A stretch of DNA of 64,000 nt from positions 124,001-188,000 of the forward strand of contig JANBXD010000005.1 of NCBI GenBank assembly GCA_024472245.1, written 5' to 3'. The translations under genes and the position numbers were made by a program. Source of the DNA: Beauveria sp. NWAFU-1 (lineage: Eukaryota; Ascomycota; Sordariomycetes; Hypocreales; Cordycipitaceae). The notes beneath the pieces were generated by a model, which was not told the origin of the DNA, ran no database searches, and saw only the letters and a program-made list of their open reading frames with translations. This document shows, in pieces, positions 32,423 to 44,566 of this stretch (position 1 is its first letter; each line of letters opens with the position of its first letter).

Positions 32423-35129
32423 TTACAGGAGGAAGATCTGGGCAGCGACGAGCGCAACCAGACTGGCGGCGACGGACGAGGCACCACCCGTCACGACGGG
32501 CGTGGAGGGCTTGACGACGGAAGCCGAGGGGACGCTGGTGCCGCTGGGAGGGCAGTCGGGGCCGCCAGGGCACTTGTTGTGCTCGGCAGAAGGAGCAGGG
32601 CAGTCGGGACCGCCGGGGCACTGGCTGCCACTGGGACGCACGGGAACGACGGTGAGGGTGGTCTCGGGGATCACAGACACGGTCTTGACGAGGGTCTTGT
32701 GCATGGTGGTAGTGGTGGCAGGGGACTCGGCGGGCTTGTTGCCAGAGGGCTGCTGACCACCAGCGGGCTTACCAGCGGGCTGTTCGCCAGAGGGCTGCTG
32801 GCCAGAGGGCTTGTTGCCGGAAGGCTGCTGGCCGGAAGGATTGTTGCCGGAAGGCTGCTGACCACCAGCGGGCTTACCAGCGGGCTGTTCGCCAGAGGGC
32901 TGCTGGCCAGAGGGCTTGTTGCCGGAAGGCTGCTGGCCGGAAGGCTGCTGGCCGGAAGGCTGCTGGCCGGAAGGCTGCTGGCCAGAGGGCTGCTGGCCGG
33001 AAGGCTGCTGGCCAGAGGGCTGCTGGCCGGAAGGCTGCTGGCCAGAGGGCTGCTGACCACCAGGAGGCTTACCAGCGGGCTGAGTCGGCTGAGGAACATC
33101 AGTGACGGGGCAGACAGTCGTCGACACGAAACGGGTCTCGGTCGTCACCTGGCCAATGGGGCAGTTGGGGACGCTGGGCGGGCACTTGGTGATAGTGTAC
33201 GTCTGGGTGGTGTACACGGTGCTCGTGGTCATCTCCTGGGCGGGCTGGCTGGGGGTGGCGGTAGGCTTGGGAGACTCGTCGGTCTTGGTGACGGGGCAGA
33301 CAGTCGTCGACACGAAAATGGTCTCAGTCGTCACCTGGCCAATGGGGCAGTTGGGGACGCTGGGCGGGCACTTGCTGATGGTGTACGTCTTGGTGGTGTA
33401 CACGGTGCTGGTGGTCATCTCCTCGGTAGGCTGGCTGGGCTTGGCGGTGGGCTTGGGAGGGAGGTGATTGGTCTTGGTGACGGGGCAGACAGTAGTATAG
33501 AGGGCAATGGTCTCAGTGACGACGCGGGCGGGGCAGTTGGTCACGGAGGGGGGGCAGTCGGTGATGGTGCGGGTGGCGGTCGTGTAGACGGTGCTGGTCG
33601 TCATCTCCTGCGAGGTGGTGGTGCTGTTGCTCCAGGGCGCCACGGTGACGGGAGGAGTGGTGGTGGCGGCGCCGGAGGAGTGGACGAGGCTGGAGTGCGA
33701 GCCCGAGGGAACGGACGCTGTGCCAGACGTGGGAACAGCAGTGCGAGAGCTGCCGGTGCCGGTGAGCTGGACAGGAGAGCTAGAGCGAGTGTTGCCGGTG
33801 CCGGTGAGCTTGACAGAGGAGCTGGAGATGGTGGTGGGCAGGGCAGAGCTGGTGCTGTTGCTGCCGGTCGGGACAACAGTAGAGTTGAGGGAAGACGAGG
33901 TCGAAGTCAAGACGGTCGAGGTGCTGTTGCTGGTCGAGATGGGAATGCTAGAGCTGGACGAGGTGCTAATGGTCGCGATGCTGGAAGAGCTGGTCGTCGT
34001 GGTCGTCGAGATGCTAGTAGTGCTCAAGGTCGTAGTGGTCGTGGTCGTCGTAGTGGTCGTGGTATGGTCACCGCACTTGCTGAGAATGTCCTGGACGTGT
34101 TCGTTGAAGGACTTGCCGTCGACAATGTTGTTCTTGCCAGTCCACATGTCCCAGATGGATATGCCGCCAAACGAGGAACTCTTGGCAATCGGGCAGATGA
34201 TCTTCTCGAGATCCTTGGGAGCGACGTAGCCGTTTGAGGGAGCGGCAGGGATACCGACAAAGAGCTTGGCGTTCTTGCTCTTGTCGCTCGCGCTGATGAT
34301 GTCTTCCCACGCCTTGTAGTTGAAGCCGCCACTCTTGAGTTCGCAGCCGGCATTGTTGTAGAACTGGATGAAGAGGGCGTCGAACTGGGTCTTTTGGATC
34401 ATCTCCTTCATGGAGAACCACTCGTCCGAGGTAGGGCACTGGGGCGCACCGGTGATGATGACGTCCTTGCTGAGGGTGCGGAACTGGTCGGCCATGGCGA
34501 TCCAGGGCTTGTTGTCAAAGTGCTCGCCGTGAACCTTGGGAAGCTCCAGATCAAAGTCGAAACCGTCAATGGCGCTGCGCTCTTTATCGCTCTTGTCAAA
34601 GGGACGAGGGCCCTTCCAAGTGGGATCGTAGGGACCGAAAGCACTCCAGAGGAAGTTGGCGAATTCACGGCCTTTCTTCTCAGTGGTGACGCGGTAGTCG
34701 GAGGTATCCTCGTTCCACACACCGCCAATGGAAAGGAGCATCTTGATGCCCTTGTCACGGCAGTACTGGAGATCCTCGATGATGGTACCGCAGTGATTAA
34801 GCAGGTTAGACTTGTGGCCATTGACCTCGAGGTCGCCCCAGCAGTGGCTGGCAAAGTTAGTGCCAGGATAGTTGGTATCAGGGTTCTTCTCGGGAGACGA
34901 ATTGACAAAGGACAGGCTGATGTAGTCGGCGCCCTCGTCGCAACGATCACGGAGACGCTCCGTTGGAGGACCAGATTGACCCTGTAGTTGAGTTTGTGTC
35001 AGAGAATGAAAGAATGAACATGACCTGAATGGTGAATCCTACCCAGTAAGCGTTGAACTTGGCAACGTTGGTGCCGGCCGCCGCCGCCACGCCAGCAGCG
35101 GCGAGAGCAGTAAAGAGCTTGGAGACCAT
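32423..35129 (-). CDS. GH18 class III chitinase with repeat-rich wall region and GPI-type C-terminus (881 aa)
   Basis: Endochitinase of the plant/fungal class III type, probably wall-anchored. Exons 35129-35043 and 34981-32423 (61-bp intron). Signal peptide at residues 1-19 (MVSKLFTALAAAGVAAAAG). The GH18 barrel covers about 20-330, with FNAYWGQSGPPTERLRDRC, MLLSIGGVW and the catalytic DGFDFDLE (Glu at about 175). A Thr/Ser-rich linker follows, then three copies of a roughly 60-residue module (EMTTSTVYTT...CPPSV.NCP...TTVCPVT), about 20 QQPSG-type pentapeptides, a CPGGPDCP duplication, and a hydrophobic C-terminus (ASSVAASLVALVAAQIFLL) consistent with GPI attachment. Resembles Aspergillus ChiA architecture. 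Roles in wall remodelling or chitin attack are inferred. Confidence 0.93.
32745..33066 (-). repeat. 15-bp coding minisatellite (QQPSG-type) in the chitinase gene
   Basis: Tandem 15-bp units encoding Q-Q-P-S-G with N-K-P and E-Q-P variants. A higher-order unit of EQPAGKPAGGQQPSG plus neighbours occurs twice. Near-identical DNA copies indicate recent unequal exchange. Confidence 0.9.
33080..33610 (-). repeat. Three tandem Thr/Cys modules of about 60 codons in the chitinase gene
   Basis: Each copy begins EMTTSTVYTT and contains CPPSVxNCP and TTVCPVT. Copies two and three are nearly identical; the first has diverged. Similar modules occur in fungal wall proteins. Confidence 0.85.
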
Positions 35130-37482
35130 TGTGTGTAAAAGATTGTAAGTTGGTCGAAACCTGTAAAACTATGAAAGAATGTGAATTGGTTGGACGATTG
35201 GTTTGAAAGAAGGGACGTAGACAAAAACGTCTACAAGGAGGCCTAGTATCCGAGCCCGGTGAGTCTCTACGTTGAAAGAGAGAGTTGATGAAGAAGAGGA
35301 AAGGGACAGCATCAGGCTAGGAGGAGCGGAGCAGCTGCCCTTTTCACTGTGTGGCCGATTCCAGCACCCACGATCTCAGCAAGCCAGCAGCGCTGCATCA
35401 TACCCAAGACGGACAAGACGTCAGCAGAAAGGTGGGTGAGGGCGACGGCGCGGCGTTAGTGGCGGTCCGCAGAAGCCTTCTCACGCTTCCACATATACGC
35501 TCAACCCTGTCCATCTGCCTAGATGAAGCGGGTCGAGTGAGAGAATTTGCTCGGCGGGGGGTGAATTACTTTGCCAGCCAGCCAGGCTGTGGTATTGGCG
35601 GTATTAGGGTGGCATAACGCGCGTGGAGGGATGGGCCGGAGAGCAGACGGTGGACGGGTCTAGAGTCTAGACAGAGGATGTGTGGATATCTCGAGGCTAG
35701 CTGGGACCAAGGAAAGGGCTGGCAGAGGAGCGCCTCGTTCAGGAACAGGAATAGCTTGGAGGCTCAAGTGCATGAGTAGCGTGGCTAGGTAATTATGTGC
35801 TTTCCATTATTCGCATGGTGCCTGACTCTGGCCACGCGTGCTTGGGCAGACATGTCGAGGCTAAGCCTAGAGGAAGTCTTGTTGGACAGGTGCCAAGATT
35901 CTGTCGAGATAGCAGCATCCCAAAGAGGCAATTGCCGTTTTTCATGTCTCACTGAACGAACTGCCTAGAAAAGATGTTAGTTGTGCCGATCGCAGTCGAG
36001 GGCTCAGGTCCAAGCAACCTTGCATTGCAGGTTGAGCGTGTTCGTTGATTGGTCTTGGCAGGTTGCGCCCCCTTTGCCAGGAACAGTCAGGAACACAAAT
36101 GATAGTTCTGGTTTTTGCGCCACGGTCCACGGGCTGGCCGAATGCAGCATAGCCCTATTATCCCGAGAATTCGTTAACCATATATCCCTCTGATTGACCC
36201 CCTGGACTAGTGGTGGCAAGTGGTGGAGATGCAGAGGAGGAGACGCTTCCCACCTCCCACGCTTCCGGTGTCGAAATTTGTCTCTTCACGCACACATGGA
36301 GTCTGGGTTCGGATCGGGCAGAGGCGAGCGGCCGAGCAGGGCAAGATCAGCAGCGGATTGTTCGTCGGGCCGCCCACGCCCATTGTTCTGAACGGATCAT
36401 ATGTTGTAATGCCGAGTGACGGTGACGGATTCGGAAATTAAGCGAAAATTGGTGAATGCTGCTGACCCCTTTTAGGGAGATGTCTGGCAGCGCCATGCTG
36501 TGATGGACAAATTGTGCTGCATGATGAAAATGGCGAGCTGGTTTTGCGTGTCCGTCTGCGAGCTTGATTGCCTGATAACTGGCTTGCTGGCCTCTGCTCA
36601 GCTGACTTTTCCTGATCAAGCGCCCTCCAATTTGTCTACCACAGCCCTGTAAGACATGCCATTTCTAGCAGCCAATACCCCTGTACTTATCTGAAGATAC
36701 CCTGCAAAGTTCTCGTCGATAGGTCCGATTACAGGGCTTTGCCCACTAGAGAAGCTCTTGATCCCATCTTTTACAGCGCTTGAGCCACCCTCATTCCACC
36801 CTTACCCACAGGCGCCTGATCTTGTCAACAACCAGCCAGACTTGAATATATGCCAGTATCCTCATCGTCAATTGCCTCAGCAAGGCACTTGGTCCGAGTG
36901 CGTGCCGAGTGGGTGCTTTGCTCCATGATATTGTGGAAGCTGCTGAGAAGAAATTTCTAGCAGTTTTCTTATACGGGGTCTCGATAATTCCCCAACAGTT
37001 ATACACTGGGATGATTGCTCTCTTCTCCTTTCTTTTCGGCTTTACCACATCCTTGATTAGTCGCAAATTCTACTTATTCAACCCTCGTAGCTAAAGTTAC
37101 TCCTCAATGCTCATCATGCTCATCTAGATGGACCAGGGCAGGACGCCAAGAACCTCCGCCCCTGGATCCTTGGACGCCTGAATTCCAGATGCAGTATCAT
37201 GCAGCGCTCGCAAAGTGGTTCGCAATCTTTACAAGGCGAGTTTCCACAAAAGAAAATGGATATTGAATAGCAGTGGCAATTGTGGGTTCTTTTTCCCTCT
37301 GCCTTGTCTAGATATGCAGACATGCTCATACGGCCTATATCTCCTCCCTACTATCGTCGTGCGCGTCCCATCTTGCGTCAACATCGTGTCTATGTATTAT
37401 CAATCCGCCGCTCGAGATATTGCACAGAGGTGCTTGACGGTATCCCGCTCATTTCATCGTCCTCCACAAGACCCATGCCTCC
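35130..37482. other. 2.35-kb intergenic region, no gene seen
   Basis: Includes the promoter of the chitinase gene (short leader at 35130-35230). The longer ORFs here have no protein-like composition or initiator context. No RNA gene is recognised. Confidence 0.55.
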
Positions 37483-39032
37483 TCACGCGTCCATCATTTC
37501 AACAACCGCATCCAACGCGCCCCTACACGCCGGCTGCTCAATCCGGTCCCGCGTCACCACCAGCGCCGCCGGCAGATAGTCATTCACGTCCTGCCCCAGC
37601 ACCATCCTGGCCACGGCCTCACCGCACGCCCAGCACAGCGACATGCCGTAGCCGTTGAAGCCCGCCGCTATCCATTCTCCTCCGTCCCGGCCATCGCCGC
37701 CGCGCTGCGTCGCGCTCGCAGGCAGTCGCCCGACCAGCGGTAGGCGGTCCCCCGTGAAACCCATGATACCCGTCCATGTAGCCCGGACCTCGGGGCCCGG
37801 CTCTCTGCTGCTGTCATTACTCCAGCCCCTGATAAAGTAGCGCGGCAGAAGTGTGGTAAAGTTGTCTTGGCAGTGCGGATTCACCGCCGTGTCGTCGGCG
37901 ACGAAAAAGTCTCGCACATTGGTCTTTTCCCCGCCAATGAAAACGTCCCCCGTGATGGGATTCTGCTGCGCGTAGTACGTGCCTGCTTCCAGGACGTCTG
38001 TGTCCGACTCGTAGACTCGCTTGTTGACCATGCTCCATGTCAACGTGTGGCCGTCAAGGCCGAACTCGGGTGTTGCTTTCTGCACTGACATGCTGCCGCG
38101 AAGCGGGTAGATGCAGCCACGGAGAGATGGCAACAAGTGGCCAGCATGGCCGTTTGTCGCATGTATCACCTTGGCAGCCTTGACGTTGCCTCTCGGCGTG
38201 TGCAAGATGTATGGATACGCTGCGTCGCTGGCATCATACGTAATGTTCTCTACTGGCGTCTTGGTTTCGATGGACAACTTAGCCCGGTACTGTTCACACA
38301 GCTGCGACCATGTATCGGTTATCAGTCTATATGGCCAGCAAGCACCGTTTGGGAACGTCAATGCTCCGGCCGATGCGCGAACATTGTACTTCTGCCACCA
38401 CGTTAGAAGTCGAGCGTCCGAATCAAACGGACTCATCTCACCTGTGCTGCCTCCTCGACAGTCAAGAATTCCGTTTTTCCCTTGTCCTCTGGCACATGCT
38501 CCTCATATAAAGTCCAAGACTCTTTTGCAGCCCCAAAATCTTCTGCACTGCTAAAGCACACGACATCTCGCAACTGGCGCACCTGGCTCCATTCTCTGAG
38601 CTCCGGCGACGAGTTTGCCAGCTCGTGCATCCTTTCCAGGTTCCGCTTTGCAAAGCGTGCCATCTTGACAGCCTCATCTGCGCCATAGTGCTTGACCAAA
38701 TCGCCAAACTCTTCCGGGACAAAAGAGGTCAGAAGTCCTCCGTTGCGGCCCGTGGCGCCACTCACCAGCGTGCGTGCCTCCAAGACCGTCACCGTCATGG
38801 CGCCGCCGGCTGATTGCGAAGACATGTCCAGAATATGCTTGGCTACGCTACATCCTGTGATGCCGGATCCTATAACGGCGACATCGGTATTCACGGGCAG
38901 CTGGCGAGATTGCTTGTCCGCGAGTGTTGGGTGTGGTGGGACTTGCCAGAACGACGTCGTTGGCAGTGCCCGAGGCAGCCCTGGATCTTGCTTCGCCTGG
39001 TCTAGCAGAAACTCTCTTGTTGATTTTGACAT
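37483..39032 (-). CDS. FAD-dependent oxidoreductase, DAO family (499 aa)
   Basis: Oxidises a C-N bond of an amino acid or amine, with FAD, by family. Exons 39032-38442 and 38391-37483; 50-bp intron. The Rossmann motif is VAVIGSGITGCSVAKHIL (about 52-70). The second conserved segment VLEARTLVSGATGRNGGLL is typical of DAO proteins related to sarcosine and gamma-glutamylputrescine oxidases. The C-terminal FAD-contact region has IMGFTGDRLPLVGRLP and IAAGFNGYGMSLCWACGEAVARMVLG. There is no signal peptide or peroxisomal SKL end, so it is probably cytosolic. The substrate cannot be deduced. The neighbouring S28 peptidase is on the same strand, but no pathway link is evident. Confidence 0.88.
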
Positions 39033-39444
39033 GTTCGCGGATGCAGTACTTTCACCATTCAAAATATGAGGTGATGCGTGGCCATCTACAAATAATTGCG
39101 GGAGGACTCTCACAGCGGGTATAAGTTCAACCGCGCCAAACCCAAGGATGGAATCACAAGGACTTGCTGGTCGTGGATGGCTCTCAAGTTCTACCGATTT
39201 TTCTTCTCAAATCCGCCGATTTATTGTTTTGCCGCTTGTTTACTTTTGTGACACCTTGTAGTCTTCAGGTCCTCGCCGAGCCAACAGCCTGACAGACAAC
39301 CTCTTAGAAAGGTAACTTGTGCAATATCCGGGCTGAGTCTATATATCCTTTCTCCCAAGTATGTACTCTATGTTCCAGCCTTTTTACCGCCTCTATTGAA
39401 CTTGTTTATCGTTTGATCTTGAATTTTCGGCACGCGGAACCGTT
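39033..39444. other. Intergenic, no gene seen
   Basis: Short spacer between two minus-strand genes. It must hold the promoter of the oxidoreductase and the 3' flank of the peptidase. Nothing else is recognised. Confidence 0.55.
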
Positions 39445-41116
39445 TCAAAATGTGCGCGTCACATTGTGCTGCTTATAGAATTCCGCCGCCCACTTCTTCA
39501 TGTTCGTCGCCACCCCGTCAAACATGGCGCGCGCATCCTCATTGACGTCGTAATTCTTCGTCACATAGTCGTTGCAGTGCGCGGCACCGCGGAGCATAAA
39601 CACAGGCGCGTTTTCCGTGCTCTGCAGAGGACCGTCTGGGCGGTCGGGCGATGAGACGGTTGCGTACAGCCACGGGTCAAACTCAGCGTTGACCCAGACC
39701 AACCGCGTGGCGTTGTTGTTGTCCCAGCCGCCCGTCAGGCGGTTGACGGTGTCCTCGTCGCGGCCGAGCTTGATGCCCACCTTGTGCCTACCGACGTCGG
39801 GAAACCCGTCGAGGCAGGTTTCTCGCCGCATGGATTCTTCCGTGTCGTAGCCGGTCGTGACGTGCAGAGGCGTGCCTGGGCGCTCCGTTTGCCACCACTG
39901 AAACCTACACAAGCTCATGTTAGCAGCGGCTCAAGTCCGCAATTGTCTAGGTCGGGGCGTCTTACGGTTCGTTGCAGAGTTGCCAGAGCCAGGGATCCGA
40001 GCCGCCGTCGTCAAGAGTGTCGTCGCGCTTCCTGTCCTTTAGGCCGCGGAAGAAGCCTTCGAGGGCCTTTTCGAGCCCAAGACCCTCGGGACCAGGAGCC
40101 GGCTCATATTTTTCGGGTAATTGGTTCTATTAGAAGAAGTAAGTATAATCTCAAGAGAAAGCCAGCAACGCTGGTAAGAAGAAGAATGCGCAGACGCAAC
40201 ATACCTCGATGTAGTCGCACATCTTGAAGACTGAAGAATATCCCGTGTAATATTGCTGACTTTGCCAGTTATCCAACCACCTTGTCGCAAACTCACCAGC
40301 AGCTTGGTCGCTGAGGTTTGCCGCTCCGAGGTTGCCCTTCAACTGCTTCTTGTTGCTGTCGGAGCCGTGCATGAGGGTTTCGTCAATATGCGCCATGACA
40401 CGTCGCCAGTCTGCAGAGCAGTTCTGTGGCAAGGCCTCTCCCACGATCTTGTAATATTGCCAGAGGTCATTCCGGGCCTGCACGACCGCGCTGCCGGCCT
40501 CGTACGCCCAAAACGTGCCCGGCGCCAGCTTCTCAGTCCACGCCGACAGCGCACCCGCGTACGAGCAGCCGCTGAGCGTCCACGGTGCGCTGTCGGGGTG
40601 CGACTTGCCTTGCGGATCAAACGGGAACTCTACGTTTCTCGCAAAGTAGACGAGGTCGTCAATGGAGTTTTCCAGCGTCAGCGGCTGCAGGTTTTCCGTG
40701 TTTCTGGCGCCCTGGACGGGTGTGCTCGCGCCGTAGAAGCGGTGCTCGAGAGTGACGGCTGCGCCGCCCAGGTTCTGCGCGATAAAGCCTACCATGGTCT
40801 TGTTGGTCAGGACCACGTACTCGTCGCGGACCGCCGCCTCGGACGGCGCCTCCACGGAGACGGGCGAGCCCGGCCCCTGGTAGTACTCGGTGCTGTAAAA
40901 GTACCGCTGCTTGAACGTGCCCAGCTCCGGGCGGCTGTGATCGATGAGCTGGTCAAAGTACGCCACCGTTGCGTTGCCTGAGCTGGGCTTTCTCCCAGCA
41001 TCGTTGAGCAATGTTTCCGTAATCGTCTTCATGGACCTGATCGGCTTCGGGCCTCGCAAAAGGGCCTCGCCGGCGCCCACAAAGCCAAGAACGGCGGCCA
41101 ACGTAGACCAATGCAT
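39445..41116 (-). CDS. Serine carboxypeptidase, family S28 (Pro-X carboxypeptidase / DPP7-like), 510 aa
   Basis: Secreted or vacuolar enzyme cleaving Pro-X bonds. Exons 41116-40205, 40126-39966 and 39904-39445 (introns 78 and 61 bp). Signal peptide MHWSTLAAVLGFVGAGEA. Family segments: FDQLIDHSRPELGTFKQRYFY, LEHRFYGASTP, the nucleophile elbow GCSYAGAL (Ser-185), WVNAEFDPW with the probable catalytic Asp, and LRGAAHCND with the catalytic His. Several NxT/S sequons (e.g. NKT, NCS, NAT, NVT) suggest N-glycosylation. The length is typical of fungal S28 enzymes, which often work in acidic protein digestion. Confidence 0.92.
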
Positions 41117-43757
41117 GTTGCCCGTGAATAATGATGCGGTGCAGTGCCAAGATGGGGAACTACATTCTACATTTCGATATTGCAGGGACACCTCTGTAAT
41201 CTTATAGAGAATGCTCTGCAGCACGGCCGGGACGGTGGCCGACCCGTTATCCGGGCCCGGGCCACTTATTACGGCATCTCATCTGGAATAGGCAGGCGCA
41301 CAGCGGCTAATCCGTGCGGCCGCGGCGGAGCAAGGTGACATGGTTGGGGCGCATCGTACAATTAGGAAGGAGACTGCAAAGGTAATGTTGTATCACCATT
41401 GGAAGCCGCTACTCCAGGGGCTGTGCCATTTGACCACATGCACAGACCTAACATGGTACTTTTGCAGTCGTCTGCCACCTCCTCAATGTGTTCACATCGC
41501 ATGACCAGGCCGACCACAGGCGGCACGTATTCGGCGGGGGAGCGCGGCCGCGATGCGACATCGGCAATCCCCTTGTGCTTAAATGACCCGGGCGTATGTC
41601 GTTGATTAGACTCGGAATTGGACCCTTCGTGTTGCACCATCGCATGACTATTTGCCAGTTGCCAAGTGAGGATGGCGGAATGGTCTTTTGATGAAAATCC
41701 CAAACCACATCTGAAGTGGCTGTCTCTGGCTATTTGAGATTGCAACAATTTACAGAAACGGTGTGCGAGCTGTAGCTACTGGTTTATTTTCTGTACCTTT
41801 GCTTTTTCTAATTGACATTTGGTGACGAGTAGGACTTTCTGCAATCCGGCTGGCTTTACGGTCTGGTATCATTAAATTACTCATTACTCCACCCTCTCTG
41901 CCTTGAGAAGTACAATTTCGAGTATGTAGACTTGATCGCGAGGACAACATCAAAGCAGATCTACCACTCAATCTGGATAAGCTATGGTTACAACGCTGGA
42001 GGAAGCTCAACCTAGCTTTGGACGGATCAATAGCGCTGGTTCAACAGCCAAGTTTGTTGGAGGCCGGCAAGTCCTTGAAGCCTGCCTAGGAACTAAACGG
42101 CGACGCATTGGGCCTGATTATGGTAGTAGAAATCACAGTTGAGCTGATTTGTGGCATACGTTTACTCTGTTGTTGAGGTTGCAAGTTAAGAGACCGCATG
42201 TCCGCTAATGCAAGACAGCAAGAGTGTGTTGTCACCAACACGCGCAGACAAACGATATGGCAGTGCTGTACCTTGCCACGCAATTTGATTACTTTAACTC
42301 TTTGAGGCCGAGGCTTTCTTCGTATATGCAGGAGCACATAGGACTTTGAGACCATGACAGTTGTGAAAGGCGGAGTGATGAAGGAAGCCATTTTAGGGTA
42401 CCTGGTAAACTGGTTCACAAAGTCACGTTTCTCACGCACCTGGCTTTTTTGGACTCGAGCGCCACTTGGTCTCTCATGACTTGCAGTATTGAATTTTACT
42501 AATTACCATCTACGGAAAGTTTCGGCCGTGTCGGAGATCTGCTGATATAACTAGGGTAGGGCTGCCGGCTATCGTCCGCGAAGATAGCCGGTGCTAAAGT
42601 GTGAGGTGTGTGCAGTGAGTAATGCCAGTACCATAGGCCAGTCGACTTGGCGTGAGTGCATTTCACCCGGCAAATAGTCCGTGGCAGTCTTTTGTTGCCC
42701 GTATTTGAATCGTCTGCCTGAAACCTAGAGAGGCGGTTGCATGAATGGATGGGCTGCGGGGGCATGCGGGAAGATTGGCGCATGGCGCATGATCAACCCA
42801 GGAGATAGATTGATAGGTTGATAGGGCAGTAAATATGGCTTGGACAGTCTCTACAGATTACGGTGATGCGATATCTGTACAATGTCTCTAAGCCATGGGC
42901 TTGTGATGTGTTCAAGGTAGCACGCTGGCAGTGGGTGGTGGACAGTGCAGGTGATGTGCTTTGCCTTGGATTCCAGGCAGAAATCTTTGATTTTATGCAC
43001 GGTGGCACAAGTACCTATCTCTTGCAAGATACACCCAAGTCATCTCTCGTTCGCGAGTATGTCATGACTACTTGCTTATTTGACACCTGTCAAAAGATGC
43101 TACAGAGTAGATTTATTGGGCATGTTTTAGATAGTTACGATGGAACCAGAGGATCTGCAGAATGAATGGAAAACTCCAGCCGGGCCAAGTACTATTTATG
43201 CAGTCTGGTGTACCTTACTTATTCGTACAGAAATATTATAGCGCCATGGCGGTCAATGCTGGTGCTCGTGTGCCAAAGTACAGGGCATTATTCTGGCTAG
43301 GTATGAAATTTACACAACGGTCCCGCTTTTTGCCCCGCCACCAGCCACGGCTGAGCCACTCACAGCCCCCCTTCCCCCCCTCATTGTAAAAAAATCATTA
43401 AAAATGCAAAGCCCAACCAGTCCTGTGCCCACTGTAGCCCGCTGTAGCGTGTGGCTGGTGCTCGCAAAGTCTACTTCTCCCTCCTTCTCTTCCGATCGAT
43501 GAAATAAAAACGTCCCGCTGGGCGCACACACTAATTTGCCTCCTGCACTTCACCCAAACCACCAGCAAGCCAGCAAACAGAAAAGACTCGCAAGCTCTTT
43601 TCTCGCTTACGCAGCCCAGCTCTCGCATCAACAGCAAGCTCCCTTTTCCAGAATCATTCAGCTCTCCAGCGAGGCCGCTTTCGAAAGCCGTCGGTCGCTC
43701 ATCCCCTCCCCCACCACAAAACCCATTTCCCAAGGCTACCCAGGCACCTCCGAGTTT
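41117..43757. other. 2.6-kb divergent intergenic region, no gene seen
   Basis: Lies between the S28 peptidase (-) and eIF1 (+). The last 400 bp before eIF1 are pyrimidine-rich, as expected for its promoter and leader. A 9-bp perfect-stem hairpin lies at 42565-42591. ORFs on both strands (e.g. 42863-43165) lack convincing character. Could be degraded sequence. Confidence 0.5.
42565..42591. other. Perfect inverted repeat, 9-bp stem
   Basis: CCGGCTATC and GATAGCCGG are separated by 9 nt. No associated gene. Confidence 0.7.
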
Positions 43758-44566
43758 ATGTCCATCGAAAATCTCAAGACCTACGGTACGTTAAGAGCGT
43801 CAGAATACTTGGAGCATTGATATTTCTTCCTCTTCTCCTACTTCTTCCTCGCTTCGCCTCGCACATCGCTTTTCAGTCGATGGCAACGCTTCAAGACCCA
43901 ACCCCGCGTCCGGCCACCAACCCACCTCAGCCGCCTCAATACATGTGGCATTCGACTTTGGACACTTTCGCTAACCAACACATGCTTGCAGACCCCTTCG
44001 CCGAAGCCGACGAGGACACCGGAGAAGTCAAACAGACTCAAAATTACATCCATATACGCATTCAGCGTACGTTTTAAATCCCGCTCGTCGCCTGGACCCG
44101 CGCAGCTGCGCCCGACCCACGGTCGCGTGTGCGCGGGTGGCCCAGCGACTCAGAGTTTCGCCACAACAATGACTTGCGCTAACACGATGACACAGAGCGT
44201 AATGGTCGCAAGACTTTGACCACGGTCCAAGGTCTTCCAAAGAAATTTGACCAGAAGAAAATCCTCAAGGTCATCAAGAAGAAGTTTGGTACGTCTCCCT
44301 GCGTTCCACAGATTTCAATCTTCGCTATGCAGCTTGACGAGAGTGTCAGCTGCTTTCGAGCGTCGCACAATCCGAAAACAATCTCTTGGGACAGGCACTA
44401 ACATGGTGTCACAACAGCTTGCAATGGCACCATCGTCGCAGACTCCGAGATGGGAGAGGTGATCCAGCTCCAGGGCGATCAGCGCAAAGATGTTCAGGAC
44501 TTTCTTGTCGACAAGAAGGAGGGCCTCGAGCTAGATCCTAAGACTATCAAAGTCCACGGTTTCTAA
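43758..44566 (+). CDS. sui1: Translation initiation factor eIF1 (SUI1), 114 aa
   Basis: Binds the 40S P-site region and guards start-codon fidelity during scanning. Exons 43758-43785, 43992-44066, 44196-44288 and 44418-44566; introns 206, 129 and 129 bp; phases consistent. The product begins MSIENLKTYDPFAEADEDTGE. The core follows: YIHIRIQQRNGRKTLTTVQGL, PKKFDQKKILKVIKKKFACNG and TIVADSEMGEVIQLQGDQRKD. It ends in IKVHGF, as SUI1 proteins do. The leader is pyrimidine-rich. The eIF1A gene lies 33 kb away in the same window, and the two products bind the same 40S complex, but the spacing gives no reason to infer co-regulation. Confidence 0.97.

Noticed and set aside
32579..34237. 552-aa Gly/Arg/Leu-rich plus-strand frame across the chitinase
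   Set aside because: Antisense of the chitinase repeat region; periodic sequence keeps several frames open.
42863..43165. Plus-strand ORF of about 100 aa in the 2.6-kb gap
   Set aside because: It begins within a run of possible starts, has no recognisable domain, and sits in AT-rich sequence. Not supportable.
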